Positions 1-8,921 of a DNA stretch of 60,974 nt are shown piece by piece; position 1 is the stretch's first letter; each line of letters begins with the position of its first letter. The position numbers and the translations under genes were made by a program. This DNA comes from RGIG7213 sp045545665 (GTDB lineage: Bacteria; Bacillota; Clostridia; Oscillospirales; CAG-272): NCBI GenBank assembly GCA_045545665.1, contig JAZQBL010000045.1, positions 1 to 60,974 on the forward strand, in the 5' to 3' direction. A model generated the notes under the pieces. It saw nothing but the letters and a program-made list of their open reading frames with translations, was not told the origin of the DNA and ran no database searches.

Positions 1-58
1 GTGGCAACGGCTCTTTTGAATATAGAATTGAGCCATCAAAAACAAGGAGGCACAGATT

Positions 59-568
59 ATGCTTAATGAAAATATCAAAAGAATTAGAAAGTCAAAAGGG
101 CTATCGCAAGAAGAACTTGCAATTAAACTGAATGTAGTAAGACAGACTGTATCAAAATGGGAGAATGGTTTGTCAGTTCCTGACTCCAGTATGCTGATTG
201 TGTTGGCGGATGAATTGGATACTACTGTAAGTGAATTACTTGGAGAACCCATAGCAGAACCGACTACCGATGATTTAAAGACCCTTTCTAAAAAGTTGGA
301 AGTTATTAATTTGCAGCTTGCAAAAAGAAGTATAACAAAGGTCAAAACGATTCGATGGATTCTTATTTCATTGTGTGCGGTTATAGTGATAATATTTATC
401 GTGCTTGCATCAATGAGTAGTTCTTATCTGGATTGGAATTACAATGATCCTGAGTTGGCGGTGGCGGGAACAATAATGCATGGGTTTGAATTCTTATTTG
501 TAAGAATTGCACCGATTACTTTTTTGGCTTCTGTAGTTGGAATTGTAGCGACATATAAGAAAAGATAA
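59..568 (+). CDS. XRE-family transcriptional regulator with C-terminal membrane segments
   Basis: This 169-aa protein starts with a Cro/C1-type helix-turn-helix at about residues 1-60; the recognition region reads roughly VVRQTVSKWENG. A linker follows, then two hydrophobic stretches (about 100-120 and 140-163) that should cross the membrane. It is therefore probably a DNA-binding regulator tethered to or sensing the membrane. The ATG is preceded by AAGGAGG at good spacing. A hairpin terminator follows. No partner gene is visible because the window starts just upstream. Its base composition (more AT-rich, AGA/AAA-heavy) differs somewhat from the housekeeping genes to the right. The target is unknown. 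Confidence 0.85.
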   Translation: MLNENIKRIRKSKGLSQEELAIKLNVVRQTVSKWENGLSVPDSSMLIVLADELDTTVSELLGEPIAEPTTDDLKTLSKKLEVINLQLAKRSITKVKTIRWILISLCAVIVIIFIVLASMSSSYLDWNYNDPELAVAGTIMHGFEFLFVRIAPITFLASVVGIVATYKKR

Positions 569-619
569 ATTTCAGTTTGACTGTTAGACAAATTCCAATT
601 TATCGAACAGAATAAAACG

Positions 620-658
620 AACCCTGACAGACTAAAAATCTGTCAGGGTTACTTATTT
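620..658 (+). terminator. Intrinsic terminator after the XRE regulator
   Basis: A perfect 12-bp stem (620-631 paired with 639-650, AACCCTGACAGA/TCTGTCAGGGTT) with a 7-nt loop is followed by a weak T-rich tract. It lies about 50 nt after the XRE stop codon. Confidence 0.7.
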
Positions 659-735
659 GTTTATAGCGTAGCAATTATTATAATACCCCGTTAATTTTGC
701 ACACCTTTGCAACGAGTCTTCTTTTTGTCCGTTAA

Positions 736-794
736 GTGATATGCTGACTTTGTCAGCGCGGTATTTTTTCGCTTTGCGAAAATATCACGCTGAC
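736..794. repeat. Compact double-hairpin repeat enclosed by GTGATAT/ATATCAC
   Basis: Within the 246-nt gap between the XRE gene and the lipoprotein gene, GTGATAT (736-742) and ATATCAC (782-788) form an outer dyad. Inside are GCTGAC-ttt-GTCAGC (743-757) and a TATTTTTTCGC-ttt-GCGAAAATA hairpin (about 762-784). GCTGAC recurs at 789-794. The structure could form a branched cruciform, or an RNA structure downstream of the minus-strand lipoprotein gene. Its architecture resembles the larger elements near 36 kb. Confidence 0.55.
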
Positions 795-814
795 ACCGTA
801 GTTTTTGAATGTTT

Positions 815-3800
815 TTATTTTGCTATTATGGAACGTGCAATGAGTGCAACGTCTTTCTTTGTTATAGAACCGTCACAAGAAACGTCTGCAGCCATAAAGT
901 TCATCGGCTTAACTTCTCTGCCGTCTATTATTTTTTGTACTTTGAGTACATCAACACCGTTAACGATACCGTCTGCATTTACGTCACCGTTGACGATTAT
1001 GTATACCGTATCGCACACTTCACCGTTAAACACAAGCTCCATAACGGCACCTGTGCATATTGTTTCGGGCATATCACATTCTATTACAAGCTGTGAGAGA
1101 ATATCCTCGGCAGTAGTTCCTCCGTCAACTCTTATATAGTTAAAATTACCGCCTCTGTCAACTGTAAGTGATGATCCTTCAACAGGTGTAATAAGTATCA
1201 TGGAAGCATCACACACTGTATACTGTGCGCACAGTATGCTTTCACCGGACGACGTCACAGCGTATACGTCAACTGTATTGATTATTTCAGTGAGCTGACT
1301 TTGATCAGGTGTAAACGAATACGTATTGTATTCCGTACATCCGGGCATAAAGGGCGATATATCGGATGCGATATCACCGTCTGTTGTAGCTGCGGCGTTT
1401 ACGAACGCACCGCCGTTTATACTGTACTTAAAGGAAGATATCTTATCACTTCCCGCATACCATCCGCTGAGTGTTGCACCTATTTCAGTTATAGGCTGAG
1501 GAACTGTTTTATAATGCGAGGTATAACCCGAAACGTACGCACCCGCCGCCCAGGGTTCTGAGGTGTCCGTCGTTTCGTCTACCTTACCTTTGAATTTCTT
1601 TATCTGTTCTTTCAGTATATCGAGATACATAGTACCGAGCGTTTCGGACGGTTCTATATCCTTACTTACTTCAAGTGACTGCTGTTCGCCTATCGTCCAC
1701 TCGTTAAACGACACAACGAGTGCGAATTTTGTACCTATATCGTTTGCTCTCTGCCACTGCGTGCGGAACGTTGCACCGTTGTTTCTTCCGCCTGCGGGGA
1801 TATATCCGGATCCACCGACCTCACCTTGCTGTCTGTACGATGCAACGACAGTCATACATTCGGGAATACCGTTCTGAACGCAATACGTCTGTCTTATTCT
1901 TTCTTCCCAGCTCCAGTGCATATATGAAGCGTACGTGCTCTTATTATAGAGGTTGCTCTGCTGACCGACAAAGCCCGTTACCCAACGTTCCGTAAATCTC
2001 TGGTCCACGTAAGGTGCCGTACGGCCGTCCGATATAAACGAAGGTGTTGCCGCATAGCAAAGAAGCAAGGGCTTATCCTCGTAATAGAAGTACATTTCGT
2101 TACGTCTTTTATCGGCTATGTACGTATTATAAATCTGATTGTTCTTTCTTGCCATCTGACCGTTCGTGAACGTATTCGTTCCGATGTGGCCGGGGCCTGT
2201 CATTATACAGATCTTCGGTGCGTTTTCAACGGTTGCAAACACGTCGAAAACGGCAAGGGTCGCGTTTTCTATCATTGCAAAGTCAGGGCGAGCCGCTTCC
2301 ATCGTTTCGGGAACGTAGCCGACGTTGTTCGACCAGTCGATAACGATAAAATCGACACCTGCATCCGCAAGCCATATCGCGTGCTGTCTTATGATCTTCG
2401 GATCGCTTGAAAGGTATTCTCCGAGCAAGGGCATATCCCACGTATGTCCGGGACCCCAGCTTGACTGCTCATATCTCCACGTTGTATAAGCGACACCGAC
2501 AAGTCTTTCTTCTTCGGGAACCTTGGGATAAACGCCTACGCCTATCTGATCGCACTCAACGTCGTCGTAATTGAATACGACGCTTTCATAAAGTGCAAAT
2601 CTTTCTCTGTAAAGGGAGAGATACGTTGCCGTATCCGTTCCGGGCGGTGTCATGATAACGACGTCACTTGACGGATCTTCCGTTATATCGTATCCGATTA
2701 TCTGTGCAAATTCATCGACACAGATAAAATATTCATCTTTATACTGCACGGGCATTCTTCCCTGCATTGTCGCGCCTGCAACAGTTATCTCGTTTTCGCC
2801 GAGCAAATATGCTATCTCGACGTCGTTGTACGTCATCTTGATATACGGAGATTCAATGCTGTAATCAAGTCCCGTAGCATCTGCAAGGACGTCTGCAGGC
2901 AGATAATATCCGTCTGCATATTTAAAGCATTTCGCCTTTTGTGTTTTGTCAAGATCGTATTTGACAAGACCCGCAAAGCAGTATTCTTCGCCTTCAATAA
3001 AGGCTATAACGTCTTTATCGTTGTAGAACGTCGTGCTGCCGCTGCCTACTTCAAGTCTCATATTTTCAAGCGAACCGTTTATGTAATAAACAGCACTGCG
3101 ACAATATCCGTCGGTGGGAATGGAGGAAACGTTCTTTTCCTTTATCTTCGTACCGGATGCATTGTCAACTCTGATCTTTCTTGAAGATATCGTCATAGTT
3201 GCGGCAAGAGTCTTGCTTTGTGACACGGATGAAACGTAATATTCTATCGTGCCCGATCCGTTATCTTCGACAGTAAGAGTTGCACCGTCTTCAAAAGAAA
3301 CAGGAAGGTTACTTACCGATGCATCAAGCGTTGCACCGTTTACGTAAAACGTTATCTTCGAGTCACGGCAATAAGCCCATATACCGCTCGAAACAAGGGC
3401 TGTCGAAGAGTTGCAGCGCACGCCTACTGCAAAAGCGTGTGTCGCATCGGTATCCGATATCGCACCGTGCTTCATTTTCACACTGTACGTATACTCATCC
3501 TTGGATGTATCTTTATTAATGCCTACGGAATCATAATTCGAAGAGGAAACGCTTAATCCGCTCTTGCTTTGCGAAAAATAGCTTCCCGAGTTGAATTTAA
3601 GAGCGCTGTCCGACTTCAGCGACTGAAGCGTCGTATTTTCAAAGTCGTAGCCGTAGACCTGATTGCCTGTAAAACAGCTTACGTAGCTTGCATCGAAGCT
3701 ATAGCTTTCGGGAAGAGTGAGAGTGCCGCTTTGTATCTGCGACGACATATCATCACTTTCCGTCTCGGCGTTGTCCGAGCATCCTGCAAGTGTTCCAAGC

Positions 3801-3880
3801 AAAAGCGTTGACGCAAGCACGGCACATACCGTTCTTAACATACCTTTGCTTTTTTTCGTACTGTTTGGTTCTTTTTTCAT
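815..3880 (-). CDS. Lipoprotein glycoside hydrolase (GH99/GH71-like) with dockerin domain
   Basis: This is a 1021-aa exported protein. Residues 1-34 form a lipoprotein signal ending in the lipobox LAGC (lipidated Cys34). Residues about 60-290 look like a beta-sandwich module, and about 290-410 resemble a copper-amine-oxidase N-like domain. Residues about 455-765 resemble the GH99/GH71-like (beta/alpha)8 fold, with VIDWSNN near 513 and FNEW at 725-728. A further beta module follows, then a type I dockerin at 965-1021 with two Ca-binding repeats (DVNADGIVNG and DVSCDGSITKKD). The inferred role is attack on an alpha-mannan-like or related glycan at the cell surface. The ATG has GAGGGGG upstream and lies 18 nt after obgE on the same strand. 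A lipid anchor together with a dockerin is unusual. The substrate is not certain. Confidence 0.75.
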   Translation of the reverse strand: MKKEPNSTKKSKGMLRTVCAVLASTLLLGTLAGCSDNAETESDDMSSQIQSGTLTLPESYSFDASYVSCFTGNQVYGYDFENTTLQSLKSDSALKFNSGSYFSQSKSGLSVSSSNYDSVGINKDTSKDEYTYSVKMKHGAISDTDATHAFAVGVRCNSSTALVSSGIWAYCRDSKITFYVNGATLDASVSNLPVSFEDGATLTVEDNGSGTIEYYVSSVSQSKTLAATMTISSRKIRVDNASGTKIKEKNVSSIPTDGYCRSAVYYINGSLENMRLEVGSGSTTFYNDKDVIAFIEGEEYCFAGLVKYDLDKTQKAKCFKYADGYYLPADVLADATGLDYSIESPYIKMTYNDVEIAYLLGENEITVAGATMQGRMPVQYKDEYFICVDEFAQIIGYDITEDPSSDVVIMTPPGTDTATYLSLYRERFALYESVVFNYDDVECDQIGVGVYPKVPEEERLVGVAYTTWRYEQSSWGPGHTWDMPLLGEYLSSDPKIIRQHAIWLADAGVDFIVIDWSNNVGYVPETMEAARPDFAMIENATLAVFDVFATVENAPKICIMTGPGHIGTNTFTNGQMARKNNQIYNTYIADKRRNEMYFYYEDKPLLLCYAATPSFISDGRTAPYVDQRFTERWVTGFVGQQSNLYNKSTYASYMHWSWEERIRQTYCVQNGIPECMTVVASYRQQGEVGGSGYIPAGGRNNGATFRTQWQRANDIGTKFALVVSFNEWTIGEQQSLEVSKDIEPSETLGTMYLDILKEQIKKFKGKVDETTDTSEPWAAGAYVSGYTSHYKTVPQPITEIGATLSGWYAGSDKISSFKYSINGGAFVNAAATTDGDIASDISPFMPGCTEYNTYSFTPDQSQLTEIINTVDVYAVTSSGESILCAQYTVCDASMILITPVEGSSLTVDRGGNFNYIRVDGGTTAEDILSQLVIECDMPETICTGAVMELVFNGEVCDTVYIIVNGDVNADGIVNGVDVLKVQKIIDGREVKPMNFMAADVSCDGSITKKDVALIARSIIAK

Positions 3881-3898
3881 AATGATGCCCCCTCAATT

Positions 3899-5176
3899 TT
3901 ATTTTATATAATCAAATTCAAAATCGTAAAGATTGACGGTATCTCCGTCTTTAATTCCCTTTGCTTCCATCTGATCGAAAATTCCGTTTTTGCGAAGCAT
4001 TCTGTCAAAATAAGACATTGATTCGTTGTCGCTGAAATTGATCCTGCCCATGAGCTTATACAGCCATTTACCCTCAACAAAGTAGACACCGTCCTCAAAG
4101 CGCACGGTTATTTCCTTGTCGTCGTCTTCTTCGAGCATTATTTCGTCGTTCGTTTCAGCTTCGTAAAGTGTAAGAGGAGGAAGCTTTTCAAGCGCTGTCG
4201 AGGTCATATCGACAAGCTTGTCAAGATTTGCTCCGCTGACTGCCGAAACGTACACAAGTCCCCAGCCGTTTTCCTTTACAAACGCTTCAAACTCCTTTAC
4301 GTAATCAGCATCGAGATCCGTCATATCGCTCTTGTTTGCGGCTATAAGCTGAGGTCTTGACACAAGCTCCCCGCTGTATTTTGCAAGCTCGTTATTAATG
4401 AGCTTTATATCTTCTATAACGTCTCTGCCCTCGCACTGTGAAATATCCACAACGTGTATGAGCATACGGCATCTGTCAACGTGGCGCAAGAATGCGTGTC
4501 CGAGTCCCGCACCGTCCGACGCTCCTTCGATAAGTCCCGGAATATCTGCCGCAACAAAGCCTTTTTCATCACGGGTCTTGACTATGCCGAGGCTCGGAGA
4601 AAGCGTTGTAAAGTGATAGTTTGCAATTTTCGGTCTTGCCGCGCTTATTCTTGAAAGTATTGATGATTTACCTACGTTAGGAAGTCCTATAAGTCCTACG
4701 TCAGCAAGCATTTTAAGTTCAAGTATTACTTCTTTTTCTTCGCCGTCTATGCCGTTTTTGGCAAAGCGTGGGATTTGGCGTGTCGGTGTTGCGAAATGCT
4801 TATTTCCCCATCCGCCTTTTCCGCCTTTAAGGCAGACGAAATCACCGCCGGGGCCCATATCGTGTATGATCTTTCCGCTTTCGGCGTCCTTTATGAGAGT
4901 TCCCGGAGGAACTTGTATTACGACGTTTGCGCCGTTCTTTCCGTGGAATTTTTCAGCCTTACCGTCACCGCCGTTTTCAGCTACGAATTTCTTACGGTAA
5001 CGGAAAGCAAGGAGCGTATTTACGCCCTCGTCAACGGTAAACACGACGTCGCCTCCGCGTCCGCCGTCACCTCCGTCGGGTCCTCCTTTGGCAACGTACT
5101 TTTCACGTCGGAAGGAAACGCAACCGTTTCCGCCGTTGCCTGCCTTAATATATATTTTTACATAATCTATGAGCAT
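3899..5176 (-). CDS. obgE: GTPase ObgE/CgtA
   Basis: This 425-aa protein is an essential ribosome-associated GTPase acting in 50S assembly and stress response. The N-terminal glycine-rich Obg fold (KIYIKAGNGGNGCVSF and onward) covers about 1-158. The G domain follows with GLPNVGKSS (G1), DIPGLIEGA (G3) and a NKSD-type G4. A C-terminal OCT-type domain covers about 350-425. The length is typical. It starts 6 nt after ligA, with GGGAGAAT overlapping the ligA stop region, so the two are almost certainly co-transcribed. No terminator separates it from the downstream lipoprotein gene. Confidence 0.97.
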   Translation of the reverse strand: MLIDYVKIYIKAGNGGNGCVSFRREKYVAKGGPDGGDGGRGGDVVFTVDEGVNTLLAFRYRKKFVAENGGDGKAEKFHGKNGANVVIQVPPGTLIKDAESGKIIHDMGPGGDFVCLKGGKGGWGNKHFATPTRQIPRFAKNGIDGEEKEVILELKMLADVGLIGLPNVGKSSILSRISAARPKIANYHFTTLSPSLGIVKTRDEKGFVAADIPGLIEGASDGAGLGHAFLRHVDRCRMLIHVVDISQCEGRDVIEDIKLINNELAKYSGELVSRPQLIAANKSDMTDLDADYVKEFEAFVKENGWGLVYVSAVSGANLDKLVDMTSTALEKLPPLTLYEAETNDEIMLEEDDDKEITVRFEDGVYFVEGKWLYKLMGRINFSDNESMSYFDRMLRKNGIFDQMEAKGIKDGDTVNLYDFEFDYIK

Positions 5177-5182
5177 ACTTAT

Positions 5183-7162
5183 TTATTCTCCCGCCATTGC
5201 GAGAAATTCTTCCTCCGATATTATCTTTATTCCAAGACTTTGCGCCTTTGTAAGCTTACTGCCCGCTTCTTCTCCGGCAAGCACGTACGTCGTTTTCTTT
5301 GATACCGACGATGACGTTTTACCTCCGTGTTTTTCTATCAAAGCTTCCGCTTCAGAGCGTTTCATAGTGGGAAGCGTTCCCGTTAAAACAAATACGCATC
5401 CTTCAAATATTCCGCCTGCGGCTTTGATATCGCACGTTGTAACAACGCCCGAAGCCTTCAGACTGTCAACAAGCGTCCTCGTTCCCGGGTTTGAAAAATA
5501 TTCAACAACGCAGGATGCGGTGACAGAACCGAAATCCTCGATTTTTTCAATTTCTTCGGCAGTTGCAGAAAACAGCTTTTCAATATCTCCGTATTTGCCT
5601 GCAAGTACTTTTGCCGCTTTCTGACCTACGTTTCTTATGCCGAGTGCATATACAAGTCTTTCAAGACCTGCTTTTTTCGAATTTTCTATTGCATTTATAA
5701 GATTTTCCGCCGATTTGCTACCCATTCTTTCAAGGTTCTCTACGTCGCTTATTTGTAACTTGTAGAGATCGGATGCGTTTTCTATAAGGTTAGAATCTCT
5801 GAGCAGACGTACTACCGCAGGACCCATACCGTCTATATTCATTGCATCGCGTGAGGCAAAATGTATGATATTTCTTGCCACCTGTGCAGGGCAAAGTGCA
5901 TTTGTGCATCTTGTTGCCGCTTCTTCATCCTTTACCGTTTTGCCGCCGCACGACGGGCATACGTCGGGCATTTCATACGGAATTGACGAGCTTTTGCGTT
6001 TTGACAGATCGACTCCGCCGACCTCGGGTATTATATCCCCCGCTTTTCTTACAAGCACCGTATCGCCTATGCGTATATCTCGTTTCGCAATGTAATCAGC
6101 GTTGTGAAGCGTTGCACGGCTCACGTTAGTTCCTGCAAGTCTTACAGGAGAAAGGACGGCATTCGGCGTAAGAACTCCCGTTCTTCCGACTTGTATTACG
6201 ATATCGAGAAGCTCCGTATATTTTTCCTCGGGCGGGAATTTATAAGCCACTGCCCATTTCGGCGTGCTTATGTTTTCACCTATAAGCTCACGCTCGGAAA
6301 TGCTGTCAACTTTGATAACGACACCGTCGATATCGTACTGAAGCTCACCTCGTGCTGTGCCTATTTCATTTATTATATCCATGACTTGTTGTGCTGTGGA
6401 TGCGGTTTTTCTCGGTGCGACCGTGTGAAAACCGAGCGAGGAAAGATATTCAAGCGACTCCGTGTGTGAGGAGAAGCTCGCCCCTTCAGCACCTTGAATA
6501 TTGAATACAAGTATATCAAGCTTTCTTTGTGCCGTCACCGACGAATCAAGCTGACGCAAAGAGCCTGCCGCCGCATTTCTCGGATTGGCAAACAGTGCTT
6601 CCTCGTTTTCTTCACGGCGCTTGTTAAGCTCCTCAAAGCTCTTTTTCGGCATATATACCTCGCCCCTGACTTCAAGGTAAGAAGGAGCGTTTTCAAGCTT
6701 CATCGGTATAGTGTATATCGTTTTAAGGTTTTCACTTACATCCTCACCGACTTCGCCGTCGCCTCTGGTAGCACCTCTTGAAAAAACACCGTTTTCATAG
6801 ACGAGTGATACGGAAAGACCGTCTATTTTTGCTTCTACGGAAAACACGGCATCGGGAGATATCTGTTTTATTTTATTTACAAAATCATATACTTCTTCTT
6901 CTGAAAAAACGTCCTGCAGCGAACCCATTTTATATCTGTGCGCTACCTTTTCAAACTTCTCAAGGACCTTTGAACCGACTCGCTGAGTCGGTGAATCAAC
7001 TCTTACAAAAGACGGATTTTCCTCTTCAAGCTTTTTAAGTCTTGCAAAAAGCCTGTCATATTCGTAGTCGCTCACCTCGGGCGTATCGAGTGTATAATAT
7101 TGATACGCATAACGGTTAAGCTCATCGCACAAACTATCTATTTCGGCTTTAATTTTATTCAT
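5183..7162 (-). CDS. ligA: NAD-dependent DNA ligase
   Basis: This 659-aa enzyme seals nicks in replication and repair using NAD+. It contains the adenylation domain with the KIDG motif (nucleophile Lys112), the OB fold, a four-Cys zinc finger (CPSC...CTNALC, about 403-427), a helix-hairpin-helix region and a C-terminal BRCT domain (about 585-659). The length is standard. It heads a minus-strand unit ligA-obgE. In many Clostridia ligA sits near pcrA or gatCAB, and neither is here. The Shine-Dalgarno sequence is weak (GGGATTT, about 10 nt upstream). Confidence 0.97.
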   Translation of the reverse strand: MNKIKAEIDSLCDELNRYAYQYYTLDTPEVSDYEYDRLFARLKKLEEENPSFVRVDSPTQRVGSKVLEKFEKVAHRYKMGSLQDVFSEEEVYDFVNKIKQISPDAVFSVEAKIDGLSVSLVYENGVFSRGATRGDGEVGEDVSENLKTIYTIPMKLENAPSYLEVRGEVYMPKKSFEELNKRREENEEALFANPRNAAAGSLRQLDSSVTAQRKLDILVFNIQGAEGASFSSHTESLEYLSSLGFHTVAPRKTASTAQQVMDIINEIGTARGELQYDIDGVVIKVDSISERELIGENISTPKWAVAYKFPPEEKYTELLDIVIQVGRTGVLTPNAVLSPVRLAGTNVSRATLHNADYIAKRDIRIGDTVLVRKAGDIIPEVGGVDLSKRKSSSIPYEMPDVCPSCGGKTVKDEEAATRCTNALCPAQVARNIIHFASRDAMNIDGMGPAVVRLLRDSNLIENASDLYKLQISDVENLERMGSKSAENLINAIENSKKAGLERLVYALGIRNVGQKAAKVLAGKYGDIEKLFSATAEEIEKIEDFGSVTASCVVEYFSNPGTRTLVDSLKASGVVTTCDIKAAGGIFEGCVFVLTGTLPTMKRSEAEALIEKHGGKTSSSVSKKTTYVLAGEEAGSKLTKAQSLGIKIISEEEFLAMAGE

Positions 7163-7236
7163 ATTGTATAATAAATCCCATTTTTTTAATTACTATATCA
7201 TAAAAAATAACCAATATGTACATATTCATTTTTTGT

Positions 7237-7279
7237 TTTCACATTTTTGTGTAAATATTAACATTTACACGGTGTGAAA
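7237..7279. promoter_or_regulatory. Nested/tandem dyads upstream of cysK
   Basis: The 191-nt ligA-cysK gap contains GTGTAAAT (7249-7256), ATTAAC and ATTTACAC (7263-7270), a perfect 8-bp dyad. It is flanked by TTTCACA (7237-7243) and TGTGAAA, so the right side alone reads as the palindrome TTTACAC-GG-TGTGAAA. It ends about 12 nt before the cysK -35 box, a typical position for an operator. The regulator is unknown. Confidence 0.5.
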
Positions 7280-7291
7280 TTGATTCCTCTG

Positions 7292-7321
7292 TTGACAAAA
7301 CATAAAAATCGGGTGTATAAT
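7292..7321 (+). promoter_or_regulatory. Sigma-A promoter of cysK
   Basis: TTGACA (7292-7297) and TATAAT (7316-7321) are both perfect consensus boxes, separated by 18 nt. The start codon at 7354 has AAAGGATG upstream. Confidence 0.85.
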
Positions 7322-7353
7322 ATCAACTGTAAACTCTGAAAGGATGTGTTATT

Positions 7354-8286
7354 ATGTCAAAAATTTACTCACACGCAGATGAAATTATAGGAAATACGCC
7401 GCTTTTAAGGCTTTCGAATATAATGAACGAGCTGTCACTTTGTGCAAACGTAACAGCAAAGCTTGAATATCTCAACCCCGCAGGTTCTGTCAAAGACAGA
7501 GTCGGCAAAGCTATGATAGACGATGCCGAAAGATCGGGGCTTCTAAAAAAAGGCTCTGTTATCATTGAGCCGACGAGCGGTAACACGGGTATCGGTCTTG
7601 CGCTCGTTGCGGCAACGAGAAAATACAAGCTCATCATCGTTATGCCCGATACGATGTCCGTCGAACGCAGACAGCTTATGAAAGCATACGGAGCAGAGCT
7701 TGTTTTAACAGACGGAAAACTCGGTATGGCAGGCTCTATTGCAAAGGCAGAGGAGCTTGCACGCGAGATCCCCGACAGCTTTATTCCCGGTCAGTTCGTA
7801 AATCCTTCAAATGCCAAAATACATTTTGAAACAACAGGAAAAGAAATATACAGAGATACGGACGGAAACGTAGATATTTTCGTTTGCGGTGTCGGAACGG
7901 GCGGTACGATAACGGGTGTCGGTGAATATCTGAAATCACAAGATCCCAACGTGAAGATCGTAGCGGTAGAACCGCATGGCAGTGCCGTTCTTTCCGGAAA
8001 GCAAGCCGCACCGCACGGTCTTCAGGGCATAGGTGCGGGATTTATTCCCGAGGTTCTGAATACGGAAATATATGACGAAATATTCACCGTTACAGAGGAT
8101 GAAGCGTACCGTGCCGCACGAATGATCGCAAGAAGCGAGGGCGTTCTTGTCGGTATATCATCGGGCGCGGCGGCGCATGCGGCGTTTGAAATCGCAAAGC
8201 GTCCCGAAAATAAAAACAAAAATATCGTCGTCCTTTTCCCTGACACGGGCGACAGATATCTTTCCACACCGCTTTTTTCGGAATAA
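7354..8286 (+). CDS. cysK: Cysteine synthase A (O-acetylserine sulfhydrylase)
   Basis: This 310-aa PLP-dependent enzyme makes L-cysteine from O-acetylserine and sulfide. The PLP lysine is Lys47 in NPAGSVKDR. TSGNTGIG (substrate/phosphate loop) and the GTGGT phosphate-binding loop are present, and the length is typical. It is monocistronic, with its own perfect promoter, upstream dyads that may bind a sulfur or redox regulator, and a strong terminator. No cysE (serine acetyltransferase) is adjacent. Confidence 0.95.
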   Translation: MSKIYSHADEIIGNTPLLRLSNIMNELSLCANVTAKLEYLNPAGSVKDRVGKAMIDDAERSGLLKKGSVIIEPTSGNTGIGLALVAATRKYKLIIVMPDTMSVERRQLMKAYGAELVLTDGKLGMAGSIAKAEELAREIPDSFIPGQFVNPSNAKIHFETTGKEIYRDTDGNVDIFVCGVGTGGTITGVGEYLKSQDPNVKIVAVEPHGSAVLSGKQAAPHGLQGIGAGFIPEVLNTEIYDEIFTVTEDEAYRAARMIARSEGVLVGISSGAAAHAAFEIAKRPENKNKNIVVLFPDTGDRYLSTPLFSE

Positions 8287-8322
8287 CCGTATCCATTATA
8301 CCGTAAAATACTTTACTGCGTT

Positions 8323-8350
8323 GCGGCTCCCTTGCGGGAGCCGCTTTTTT
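8323..8350 (+). terminator. Intrinsic terminator of cysK
   Basis: GCGGCTCCC (8323-8331), loop TTGC, GGGAGCCGC (8336-8344), then six T. It is a strong GC-rich hairpin. Confidence 0.92.
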
Positions 8351-8366
8351 AATTCAAGTTTATCTG

Positions 8367-8921
8367 TTATTGATCCTCATCGAGTTCTTTCATCGTTTCG
8401 TTATACTTTCTGACTTTGTATTCGCCTACAAGATAATCAAAAAGATACGAGATCAAGAACATACTTACAAAAGCAAATACGGCAGTCAGAACTATCGTTT
8501 GAGTTTTATCCAGTGACGGAAAATAAGAACGTATAAATTCATATTCAGCCATATCTTCTTTTCCCTTACTGAAAAGTATAATATCCATAGCGGCACACGC
8601 TGTGGCAAATATGGCACTTCCGAAAGCGTAATCCTTTTTACGGATGCGCTTTTCTTCTTTTGTGTCACCGAGCGGCAAAGGCTTATTCAGTATGCTTTTC
8701 GGATGCTCGATATCGCCAAACACTCTGCAGGCTATCGCATACACGAACACTGTACCTATAAGACACCAGAACTCCCAGCTTATGCTGTCCGTTTTTGCCA
8801 TTCTGTATATCATAGCCGCAAGAACACAGCATTGTGTAAAACTGCCTGCTATCACTCCTGCTTTTTCGCGGATATGCTTTTGTCTTTCATCCACTATTAC
8901 CGTATTATTTTTATTATTCAT
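8367..8921 (-). CDS. Four-helix membrane protein (DUF6773-like), partner of small XRE regulator
   Basis: This is a 184-aa integral membrane protein with about four hydrophobic helices and a charged centre (TKEEKRIRKKD). The start at 8921 is chosen because GGGAGG lies 9 nt upstream and the ATG overlaps the stop of the preceding XRE gene (ATGAATAA). Two ATG codons are possible here (8927 and 8921), and a longer in-frame extension would overlap the regulator fully. Pairs of a roughly 68-aa XRE repressor with a small membrane protein are common in Firmicutes. The molecular role is not known. The DUF assignment is from memory of similar proteins. Confidence 0.65.
   Translation of the reverse strand: MNNKNNTVIVDERQKHIREKAGVIAGSFTQCCVLAAMIYRMAKTDSISWEFWCLIGTVFVYAIACRVFGDIEHPKSILNKPLPLGDTKEEKRIRKKDYAFGSAIFATACAAMDIILFSKGKEDMAEYEFIRSYFPSLDKTQTIVLTAVFAFVSMFLISYLFDYLVGEYKVRKYNETMKELDEDQ

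Noticed and set aside
1..66. Possible 3' end of an upstream gene in frame 1 that stops at 64-66, overlapping the XRE start
   Set aside because: Only 21 codons are visible and no family can be recognised, so it is not annotated.
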